Made by a program: the position numbers and the translations under genes. DNA of 64,000 bases from Jacaranda mimosifolia (lineage: Eukaryota; Streptophyta; Magnoliopsida; Lamiales; Bignoniaceae), in assembly GCA_018894105.1 (NCBI GenBank), contig CM032122.1, positions 20,929,674 through 20,993,673 on the forward strand. The letters are read 5' to 3'. Below are positions 37,535 through 47,823 of the stretch, in pieces; the stretch's first letter is position 1; every line of letters begins with the position of its first letter. The notes below the pieces were generated by a model. It ran no database searches. It was not told where the DNA came from and worked only from the letters and a program-made list of their open reading frames with translations.

Positions 37535-38245
37535 CTAGCATGTTCTTGGTGCGATGCACCAAAAAGAATTTTAATATTGAAATAATTTATTTTACTTCAT
37601 ATGATTAAAAATGAATCATAATTATTTTTATTATTTAAAGAAACAAAATCTATTACTAACTAAATAAAATAATATAAATATTTTAACTTAAAGATATTAT
37701 GTTTGAAGATAACTTAAATAAGTTGTGGAATATGAAGAATTTCTAACTCTAAGTTTATAAACTATACAAACAAATTTAAAATGATAAAATTTTAAAAAAT
37801 AAATGAAAGAATTAAGAAAAGAAAGGTAGATCAGATGTAAATTGGATATATGTATATACACAAATATTTTGATATGATAAATAAGTAATTAATTTTTTAA
37901 AATATAAAGTTTTTTTTATATGATTTCTTAATGATGCGAAAGTTACAGTTACAATTTTTATGACATTTGAGATTTTTAAATGTTAAATATTTTTGTTAGA
38001 GTAAATATGTAAGCCTATTTATAATTTGTCTATAAAAATAACTTACATCAGGTTATTGTTTGATAACTAATTTAGTATGTAGCTTGTAACATGAAATTTT
38101 TATAAACTAAAATATCTCTTAATATTCTATGAAACTATGCTAAGTAAAATTTATTCATATTTACTTTATATATGTAGTTATTTTATTATTTCTAAAATTA
38201 TCAAATAACATATATTATGTACATGAATAAAATAATAAGTAAATT

Positions 38246-39884
38246 TGATGATGGTATGATCTGTCTTGTGGTATACTGGGCTTTGGCCATAGGGGTGAGC
38301 AAAATTATCCATTAACCAAAAAAATCGATTAACCGACCGAACCGAAACCGAATTTACCAAACAATTTTGTCCAATTGATTTTCGGTTCAGTTAACGGTTA
38401 ATTTTTTAGAAATTTTCGGTTAACAGTGTTGTTCGGTTAATTTTTCATAAAAAAATGATTAAAACTGATTTAACCGAATTTTATAAATTCTCAATTATTG
38501 TGTAGGTTACTCGGTTTTTTCTTTATAAATTATAAAACTATGGAAAGAAGCATATGTGAACTAAAAATAACGAGGAGTAGCTTTAGATTTATAAAGTTCA
38601 AGTTGTATTCTTGTTGAATTCTTTACTGGAAAACTACTTATGCAAATTCATTCTAGGTTGAATAAAGTTTTAATTTTTGGATTGAGTCCATTTAATTCTA
38701 GATTTTTTTTTTGTAACCTAATTAGAAGATATTCAAAAGTTCCCTAGAAGCTTGCAAAACAAGGGTAAAGGTATGACAATTTTTAGGTCTTCTACTTACT
38801 AATACATGTTACTTGTTCTGTAGTATTGTAAGTTCTTTACTATGATTTTAAAAATAATTAGATTGCTTGGTTTTGCTTGAACTGAAATAATTAAGTTTTT
38901 GTTTCAACTATAATATTATGTTGTTGAATAATAATATTGAAAAAAAAATCAAATAAAGATTGGTCAATTGGTAAATTATCCAAACTAAATTGAAAATTTT
39001 CGGTTAATTTTACCAATTAACTGAAAAATTCGGTGCAGTAAACAGTTAATAATTTTCATACATTTTTAGTGAATTAACCAATCGGTTCGGTCGGTTAATT
39101 TACCTAACCGACCGATACTCACCCCTATCTGGCATAATGTGATCAACCAGAATTGAAGTATGAAGGGAGTGTTTAGGTATAGTCGGATCGAGTCCTGCAA
39201 CTAATAACAAACGTCAGGCTTGCCGAGGAGCCCTTGGCTAAGGTATTCCGATGCTCAAGTCAGTAATTAATTGACCAGAAAAGAGAGTGATAGAGTGAGG
39301 GCTTTGGTGATAATGAACATACCTTGCTGAAGGATGGTAATGAGGTATTTATCGTCTCTCTTGAGAGGTTAAGATGTCCATAATGCCCTTGCTGGTGCAG
39401 AGAGGGCTTTTATCCTTACTTGAGGACCTTCAGGTTTTCTTCCTCTTATGTACTTCTCCATATGGTGTCTCCTCATACTCTTTAGGACATGGTGGTACAG
39501 TGGAGGCATGCACTATCAATGCGGAGGCACGTTGCTTGTCAGAGCATTTAATGCATGCGTCAGAGTAGTGGTTACAGCGCATTCAATGCGAATGTGATCG
39601 GTGGCACGTGATTGCTCTATGCTGCTCCGATCAACTTCCTAAAATAGAGGTGTTTCGCTATTTGTAGATCATCTAACCAAGCGCAGGTTAAAATAATGGG
39701 ACTTTCTTGGGTTCGAAAGCCTCTAACTGAAGGCCTAGTCATTCTCGAGCTTATCAACCACACTTAGGTCGAGTGAAAAGATGATGGTGTGTTGAGCTGG
39801 TGAAGTGGTCCAATGAGGATTTGGGCCTGATCGATTACTTGGTTGACTATTAGTGGGTTGAGCCAGATGGGCTTTCCCATATCA
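38246..39884 (-). repeat. 3' LTR of Tat element, interrupted by a MITE
   Basis: It starts TGATGATGG and ends ATATCA in plus-strand reading. Outside the 838-bp MITE it aligns with 56152..56873 almost throughout, sharing for example AACAAACGTCAGGCTTGC and AAGGTATTCCGA. It keeps about 80 bp that the other LTR has lost. Confidence 0.9.
38290..39127. mobile_element. hAT-type MITE in the Tat 3' LTR
   Basis: Inverted ends TAGGGGTGAGCA and GATACTCACCCCTA, followed inside by TTAACCGACCGAACCG at the left and its inverse CGGTCGGTTAATT at the right. The other LTR lacks it, which proves insertion (GGCTCTAGCCTAATG there). The flanks TTTGGCCA and TCTGGCAT are compatible with a decayed 8-bp duplication. The interior is AT-rich and non-coding. 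Confidence 0.82.
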
Positions 39885-39905
39885 TGAGTCCCCCCACTCC
39901 CGAGT
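39885..39905 (-). other. Polypurine tract of Tat element
   Basis: On the minus strand GGGAGTGGGGGGGACTCA lies directly before the 3' LTR. Confidence 0.75.
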
Positions 39906-40140
39906 CCTGATCGAGATGTTCGACAAGAAGGAACAAGGAGTAGCTGGCCTGGGAAATTGGAATACGCTCGACCAGGGATTCAACAAGTTAATGATCTTTA
40001 AGTTTCAAAATTCAACTAGGGTTTTATTGCATTTAATGTGTCAATTGCATTGGGTAGTGTGGTTTCTGAATCGACGGTTGCATAATTAATAGTCAGTAGC
40101 CGGTTGTTTTAGCCGGTTAAGTTACTTGCTGGCTGGGGCC

Positions 40141-40148
40141 TATACATA
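40141..40148 (+). promoter_or_regulatory. TATA-like box upstream of the antisense gene
   Basis: TATACATA lies about 185 bp upstream of the ATG at 40326. A GTAAGT at about 40260 and an AG directly before AAAAAATG at about 40320 could bound an intron in the 5' leader. This suggests the antisense gene has its own promoter, separate from the LTR; it is inference from position and consensus. Confidence 0.4.
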
Positions 40149-40325
40149 GCACAGTGAAAATTTTTCATTTGCACTTTTATAATAATTTGAGAGGTCGAGC
40201 TGTACAAGGTTTTACTCCTTCTTTCCAAGAATTGTGAATTCGGTCTTCTTGTCGTCTTTGTAAGTTCCTTTCAACCCTGTTTAGTTTAATATCTTTTGCT
40301 TTCGACCAATTGTTAATAGGAAAAA

Positions 40326-42602
40326 ATGCTTAGAATTTTTAGAGAGGGTAGTGGTGGAGGTAGCGATTTTGAGGAGACTTGGTTGGATACGGACTTGACC
40401 AGAAGGGTAGACGACTTGACTTGTGGGACTAACGAGTCTTCCAGTGATAGTTCTTGCTCTTCTAACAGTTCGAGTGATACTCGGGTTGATGTTAGGGGTA
40501 GGATAGGGCTATCTGGGTAGGCGAGTTGACCTCTTGTGTCTCAAGGTAGACTATTTATTTTCGATCATTATAGTGAAGTTATATCTGAGATCAAAGATAG
40601 GGATCTAGAATTGATCAGACAGTTGTATCATATTCCCCAGGAGTTTGAGTTGATCATTCCTAAACCTAGTGATAGGATGCATCGACCTTCGACATGTTGT
40701 ATAAAAATTTTTGAGGTTGCCTTGAAGTGTGAGCTTAGGTTCCCTATAGTGCAGCATGTAGTCGACTTGCTCACGGGTCTTCAGTTCTGCATAACTCAAT
40801 TGCTTCCCAATTACTTTTCGACTCTGTATAGTTTTATCGTTTTAATGTTGATACACAGCCAATCCCTATCTTTCATAAATTTTAGCAATCTCTTCCATTT
40901 CCCAATGTCCCGAAAGTCGGGTAGCACTGAGGAGTCATGCTTTTATTATCTTATAGCCCACCATCGCCGAAAGTTCTTAGTAACCCCCTTCTTTTCGCAT
41001 GGCCCTGCCTGGAAAAAATGGTATTTTTTGTTCGAGCTCTGGGTGGGGTTGGGTTTAATATACCCCAGGGGGTGGCTTAAGGGTGGGTGGAGATGCCTGG
41101 GAACGAGAGCCCCATATAGCCTAATACATTTATTCGAGACCTAGGGGAATTTAGACAAATGGAGGCATCATGGTACATCGAGGAGAGGAACATAGTGCTA
41201 GTAGGCTTATCGCCTGCTCAACTGAATTTGCCAGCTAATGCTCGACTAGGTAGATACTATTGTTGATTTTTATACTTTTTGGTCTGTATTTGCTTTTATG
41301 TTATGTCAAATTGGGCAGAAATAATTAACTATACTCGATAGCAAACAGACGCTTGTCGGTAGGCTGCCTCCCAAAGTGCTCCACAATAGTAAGTACCATT
41401 GCCTACACTTCCTCTTCTTCAACCAGCTTCGGCCGAGGCCAACAGCCCGGTGCCTCGACAAAAAAGATCGGCTGCCGACGAGCAAGCTCTTCCTCGGAAG
41501 AGAACCGCAACTGAAAAGGGAAAAGGGAAAAGGGAAGGTTGGCGAGCCCTTGCTCTTTGGCCCTTGATTAGACGATGATTTATTCTCCCTGCCTACTTTT
41601 CCTTCCCTAAGATTCAGGCTCGACATCTGGGTTCAAAACACAACATCGATGTTAGGGCGGGGTCGACTGGAGTGATCCTCCCGAAAGTTCTGATGGCTGG
41701 GTTGTTCATATCTGAATAGTAAAAAGTTTATGGAGATGGGACAGCTGGAGGCTTTAAAGGCGTTCATATACCATGCGAACATGGTAAGTGTCTAGTCGAA
41801 TTTTACTTTGTTTGTCCAGGTTTGCGTTTGAATTTTTGACCAAACTTGCTCTTATTGCAAGTTAGCAAAATGGGTTACCATTTTTATTGAAGGGCTGAGC
41901 TGGCCTTGGGCAATCATGAGGATGTCCAAAAAGAGCAAGAAGATACTTAAATGGCCAAGACTCAGGTCAATTCATTGCAATCAAGGATTGACGAGCTGAC
42001 TCGACAGGTTGAAGAGGAAGATACGTAGCTGCTGGCTGCTGTAACTAAAAGGAGTTCTTCAAAGCACTACCGAGCATTCACAAGGAGGCAGTTCAATAGT
42101 TTATGCTGTGCTCAGCGTTTCAAGATGCCAGCATTATCTTCATGGTCGACAACGCGAAGGAAGCTTTTGAGAAAGCTGTGAAGCAGCTCGAGTTCCTGGG
42201 CTATTAATTCCAACCCAAAGACAAAGAATGCCTTAAGTGCTGTAGAATGGGCGGCTTGAGGACTGTCCTGATGTCACTCCCATCGACGAGAGTGCACCTA
42301 CAGAATGAACTTCAGCTACAGTCTATCCAAGGGCGATCGAGGTGGCGAAAGTGTTCACTTTCATGAATGAATTCGCCTTTGACATCAAAGATGGCAAGGC
42401 CGACACTGCAGCTTACTTTCCTCTTGCTGAGCGAACATTTCTGATTAAGGAGGTAGGTCCTTCTCAATCTGCGGGTGCGACCCAACCAGTGGCAGAGTAG
42501 GAAGTCGAAGGTCCCTTAACCATTGTGTAGGTGAACTCTGGAAACAAGCTCGACCGTGCCCTTAATGAGGTGGCAGTTGCTCGAGGTGGTAGAGGGAAAT
42601 GA
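40326..42602 (+). pseudogene. Antisense extra gene of the Tat element, Transposase_28-like (putative gypsy type transposon family)
   Basis: It runs opposite to gag-pol. One frame from 40326 to 41144 is broken only by TAG (40518) and TGA (40527). It starts with an acidic, serine-rich segment, then reads RDLELIRQLYHIPQEFEL, a block with LRFPIVQHVVDLLTGL, then QLLPNYFSTLYSFIVL and KKWYFLF. This order matches the plant Transposase_28 family. Downstream, shifted frames hold a basic linker (about 41400..41570), a possible coiled coil (QSRIDELTRQVEEED, about 41980), and a tail with AIEVAKVFTFMNEF (about 42340). A GTAAGT near 41784 and an AG near 41863 may mark an intron. Extra genes before the 3' LTR, sense or antisense, are known in Tat elements. 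Their role is unclear. Confidence 0.65.
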
Positions 42603-43429
42603 GTTGGAGCGAGTTGAAGCTGCTGCTTTATGTTGTTTTTCTTCCTTTGCTTCGCCTTGCGAGGAGTTGTAAATGATTTGATACATAATTGTCTTTGATG
42701 TAATTTGACATCTTATTTTATAATATCAGCTGTTTCGATTACTTTTTTTCGACTAGCTTCTTTTGATTGCTTTTGTTCTATTTTTCAACTTGATCATATG
42801 AATGAATAAAGTTTTCTTCCGTTTCACTGGTCGAACAATGCAATCTTTTAATAAAGAAGCGCGCAATATCTAATTGGTTTAAAACCAAGTTAATGGTCGA
42901 TTATAAAATTGATTTTAAAAGAATTAATTGAATATATCGTAAGAATTTTCATCTCAATTTGATCCATTGAAAGTTGGTTTTGAGATAGTCTTTATAGTTG
43001 ATTGCTAGGTTAACTTGAAATGTTTTCGTCATAATGAGATGAATAGGCTTGAAGCCGCGGTAGATCATGGATCGACTTTAGTCGATTGATTTCAAATTAT
43101 GTTTGATCTTTGCGTCGTGTCAAGTGCGTCCACTGGGCGACTTGAAAATGATGATCAACTACAAGGTTGATTTTAAGTTGTGGTCGACCACGGGGCCGAC
43201 TTTAAACAATTTTCTCATTTATTATTAAGTGGGTAGGCTATACGCATTGATCATGGTTTGAAACCAAATTGTGGTCGATTACTGGGTCGACTTTAAATGA
43301 TTTTCTCGTTTATATGATTGGGTTCGAAACCTCAGTAGCAATTGAGAAGAAGTAGTTGATCGAATTTAAACTACTTTTATTGGTTTGGAACTACATTACA
43401 AAAGAGTTGAATGGAGACTCAGGTCTCTT
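42603..43429. other. Spacer between antisense gene and integrase end, with internal repeat
   Basis: Non-coding. A unit containing GTGGTCGA, then GGGCCGACTTTAAA, then TTTTCTCATTTA near 43190 recurs about 90 bp later (GTGGTCGATT, GGGTCGACTTTAAA, TTTTCTCGTTTA). Confidence 0.6.
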
Positions 43430-43868
43430 TATACATAAAACTTTTTCAAGTCTATTGCATTCCATGATCGAGGAAGCTCACTTCCGTCTACATCTGCTAG
43501 TCGATAAGAGTTGTGCTTTGCTACTTTGACTACCGCGTAGGGGCCCTCCCATTTTGGGTCGAGTTTTCCCATATTTTTTTGAAACTTTGACTTTCTTGAG
43601 GACGTAGTCTCCCACCTTAAAACTTCTTGGTCAAACTCCTTTGTTGTAGTGTTGAGCCATCTTCGACCTATATCTCTGCATTTTGTGTATGTCTGTTGGC
43701 CTAACTCGTCGATTGTCTCAAGGTCGAACTCTATTTTGGATTCATTCCTGATTTAGTTATGATGAATTATCCGAGCTGTATGTTGTATCAACTCTGTTGG
43801 GACTACTGTTTCTAATCCATAGACCAGACTATAAGGACTATGGCCTGTGGCGATTCTGGAATTGGTTA

Positions 43869-45148
43869 TGTAGCGCCCCATCCTGGAGGTGCCTTCTTCG
43901 GTCCAAGGTACTACTCCAATCAATCTTAAGTCATTCAGACTTCATATTTGAACATAATATATACAAGCTAATCGTCTAGTATTATTCACCACAATTTATA
44001 CATGTTACAAATCTTCAACTCAACTTAACATATCATAACCTCTCTAAGTCAAGGCTTGATGTTTAAGCAAATCCATAAACACGTTCAAGCACTTATCCCA
44101 TTACCAAATATATCATTTAGTCCAAGCCTGGAGCTCAAGTCCATCATCAAATCCTATCTAGGAAAATCAAGAAATACATATGAGGGTGAGTCTTAAGGAC
44201 TCAGTGATGGATAATAAATAGCAGCTCACGGATCTGTCGAAGAATCAGTAATTCAACAGAGTACTACTGGCATGAAAACAAAGAAAACATGAATTCGACG
44301 ATCAAATTCAGTGCATGCGACCACCACGTTGAGATAAACAAATTGTCCTAGAGCTGCCGCCGGAGTTGGTCACCGTTATGACTAGAAGATGCTCCTCAGC
44401 TCCACGAATCAAACCCCTCAAATAATTTTTGATTTCTACATCATTTGGCTGGTCAATTGGCCGAAAAACTAAAATCCTGCTACTAACATCGCCGCTCAAT
44501 TTTTTTTTCTAATTTCTTCGCAGTTGGTGTCTGTTTTGGACGCTCAAGCTACCATTGTGATCCTTGAGTTGAGGGCTACAAAACCCACTACTCACAACCA
44601 CAGTTTAGTTGCCGGAGATGAGGGATTTATTACTACCGCCGTGGCTAGTTTTTGAGTTCAATTTTCGGCCATTACACCGGTTAGTTTTGGAAGAAAATGG
44701 TATTTTTGATTTCTTTGTTCATAGAGGAGTAAAATGGTGTATAATATGGTGGGTTTTGTCGTTCGCTGGAGAATGTTGCTGGAGGAGGAAGATGATGGCT
44801 TGTGTATGGAAATTTGAAGAAAATGGGGGGTGGAATTGCTATATAAAAGGCTATTTTCTGAAATCACAGATTGACCCCTAAAAGTTCTTCTTAGTTTTCC
44901 AATTAAGTCCTCCAAAGTTAGAATCAACTTCAATTAAATCCCTCAACTTAATGAGTGCCTCACATTCACCCATTTGACTAAAAGTATTTCTAATTGGATC
45001 CTCAAAACTCTTAAATATTTTAAAATTAAACTTTTTCGTGTTTACATTTTGACCCCAAAACTTTTAAAGTCAAATAAAATTTAATAAAAACTTATAAAAA
45101 TATTATTAAATAAATAGCACCAATAATACGATTCTTAGGGGTGTTACA
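43869..45148 (-). repeat. 3' LTR of gag-only element, internally deleted
   Basis: Starts TGTAGCGCCCCATCC and ends GGGGTGTTACA in plus-strand reading. Compared with the other LTR it lacks about 80 bp near 43945 and about 1.9 kb at about 44292. The rest aligns closely. Confidence 0.9.
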
Positions 45149-45161
45149 GATCTCCCATCCT
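45149..45161 (-). other. Polypurine tract of gag-only element
   Basis: AGGATGGGAGATC on the minus strand, adjacent to the 3' LTR. Confidence 0.75.
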
Positions 45162-45929
45162 AAAAAGAATCTGGTCCTCAGATTCTCATCTTCAACTTGG
45201 AGACTTCGGTTAACAATGGCGCATGTACGGTCTCATTCCTAGGTTATCACGACCAAACGTTAAGTCATCGCATAGCCACATTAAACATCATTCAATCCCT
45301 AATGACGTTTATTTTACTAAGATCTTTAAGAATCTTTGGTATCTAGGTTTTCTTAACTTATTCATTCTTACTAAGGCACGTGGTGCCACTTTATTTTTGG
45401 GGTTGTATAGAATCCCAAAATCATGATTTCGTTATCCGTTCTCACTTAAAGTTTTCGCTTAATTTCCACGGTCGAACTTATAGGAAGTAAGTTAAACTAT
45501 CCTAATAACGGGTTTTAAACTTGCTTAGTGATCCCATAAAAGCACCGAGCATCTTATGTTTCTTTTCAATAAGGTAATCCTTATGCACATCATCACATCT
45601 TGTTTCTATACCCAAAAGATCTCAAATTTCACCATAATTGAGAGCATGCCATTATTTAATAGATCACAAAATCATTTGCAATAAGGGACTAATAACATCA
45701 CAAGTTCATACTTACATAACATTTACATCAAAGAGTAGTTAGGTTCAAACTTAACATACTAAACTTCATTATAAGTCATACATTCCCAAGAACTAGCTAC
45801 AGGTTCACAAAACCAAATATACTCGGTATAGTCATAAACGATACTTCTGCTGCTCTTTAGGCTCCGCCTGGGTATAAAGTCAAAATATGCGATATCAATC
45901 TCTCATCCGACATTTAAGAACTTAGGTAA
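45162..45929. other. 3' untranslated part of gag-only element
   Basis: The space where pol would lie in a full element holds no recognisable coding sequence in any frame. Confidence 0.6.
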
Positions 45930-47069
45930 GACCTTAAGCTACATGTTTTCCTTTTCCCACTGGTGTTGGATCCTTTCTCTTGGGGCAATCTTTCAACAAG
46001 TGTTGGTCGCTACCGCAACCTATACACTTGCCTTGCTTTTTCCAACATCCAAACTCCTCATGGTTAAATGATCACTTGCAGAATTCATATTGTTTTTATG
46101 TCAACTCTTGAGCTAAATTTGCAATCCCGCTAGCCTCGAGTGTTTGTTGATTAGGGCATCTAATTTGCAGTTTTGGCTCATCTTAGGGTTATCTTGTCCA
46201 TCAAAATGCAATTTTCCTTTTCGGCTCTTGCCTTCAATCTTTCGAATCTCCTACAGAACTGGCTCCAACTACAATACTTTACTTACTGCCTGATTGAAGC
46301 TTGGCACATCACAGGTGGCTAGACCCCATCTAAGTTGTGGCCGCAGTCCCTGTAAAAACTGTTGAGTCTGTTGACTTTCATCTTCCAGTATGTAGGGGGC
46401 ATACTAAATGAGTTGACTGAAAGCAGCCTCATATTAACTGATGAACTGATTCCCTTAAATCAAATTCATGAACTCTCTTTCCCTCGCCTGCTTGACTACT
46501 AGAGGAACATACTTATCCATAAACTATTGGGTGAAATTTTCCCAGGTTTTGAGGGTCCCTATAGCAGTCCATCTTTGATCGATCATTTTCAAGCAATTAT
46601 GTGCAGAACCCTCTAGTAGGAAAGTGGCGTATCAAATCTTTTGCTCATCAGGGTACCATAGGGTCCCAAATATCTTTTCCATAGTTTCAATCTACATTTC
46701 AGCAGTTCTGTCATGTGGCTCTCCTATAAATTTTGGGGGCTGCAAGTAAAGAAATCGCTCTAGTGCTCGATCTTCAGTAACCGTATTTTCTATTCCTACT
46801 TTACCATCTGGCTGATGGTCATGCTGTCTGAACCTCTGTTGTCCTTGATGAATAGGTTCTGCTGGTAGATCTATAGCTTGTTGGTTAATCGGAGGAGTTT
46901 GTGAAACTTCTTCCTTCGGCAAAGGTTGTTGGTAGACAGGTACTTCCCGCTTAGAAGCTCGTGGTACGTTGGCCCACCGACCAGGTGGTCTTCCCCTACG
47001 GCCTGCCCGAGCTGGACTGGGTGCATCAGCACATCCGCGTGAAGCCATCACACGATCGATATTTCCCAA
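45930..47069 (-). pseudogene. Chromovirus-like gag of the nested element
   Basis: The first 125 codons are open and rich in R, G, P and Q. They end with ALERFLYLQPPKFIGEP, the usual start of the gypsy gag domain. After a TAG (tryptophan expected), the domain continues with ETMEKIFG, ATFLLEGSAHNC, TWENFTQ-FMDKYVP, FMNLI-GNQFIS and FLQGLRPQLRWGL. Near 46026..45985 a zinc knuckle CIGCGSDQHLLKDC (C-x2-C-x4-H-x4-C) follows. Gag makes the capsid and packages the RNA. The element would need enzymes from another element. Several stops now break the frame. Confidence 0.85.
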
Positions 47070-47807
47070 ATATCCTTACGCTGGGTTAACGTTATGCAGT
47101 GGGATATATATATAGGTTCAGAGTTTTCAAAATTGGCTAAGCTAACTATTCGTTTGATTGAAACCAAAATGTTAAGGTAAGTATATGGGGTATCGCTCGA
47201 TACGTCTAGATAATCTTGCCGACACTACGTATCCTAGCCAGAAGTTACTACTACCCTATAAACATATGTACAAACATATCTACGGATATCAAATCATCTA
47301 TCTCTAATCCTTCACATCAGTGATAACGGATTCAGTATCCTTATCATCCTCAATCATTCCCATGTTCGTATCATCAAACTCAACCTTCATAGATATTGTT
47401 TGCATAACATCAAAATTCTTAAATAGCATCCTCCTTTACAATCACTATACATTCATATGCTTGACATACCTTGACATAACTCAGGTATTCTTTAACTCAG
47501 GTATACACATCCAAAGCGTTTCCATAATCAAGCTTATTCCTACAATCCAAGAATTATATCCTAGTATCAGATCTTCCAATAACTCAGGTTTTCCTTATCA
47601 TGAGTGCATACACCCTAGATGATTCCCAATTTGAATTTAATCTCTAGTATTCTAGAATTTCACTAAGGACCATAATCCTAATGCAGCTCAGATATTCTTT
47701 AACTCATTCGTATCTTAAGTAATTCCAAAGTCTAGCTTAACTATACTATCCAAGTGTTCCAAATCTGAGGATCATGTCCTAGCGTAGCTTAGGCTTTCCA
47801 AACCCAA

Positions 47808-47819
47808 GCTCTGATACCA
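47808..47819 (-). other. Primer binding site of gag-only element
   Basis: Minus strand TGGTATCAGAGC, a perfect initiator tRNA-Met type site four bases inside the 5' LTR. Confidence 0.9.
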
Positions 47820-47823
47820 CCTC

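Noticed and set aside
41306..41626. Minus-strand 106-codon frame
   Set aside because: It is antisense to the linker part of the plus-strand extra gene and shows no retroelement or other domain.
44609..44881. Plus-strand frame with a matching frame at 50606..50884
   Set aside because: The two frames are similar only because they lie in the paired LTRs of the gag-only element. No domain or independent conservation is seen.
47320..47622. Plus-strand 100-codon frame
   Set aside because: It lies in the leader of the gag-only element, opposite to its transcription. AT-rich composition and no motif.
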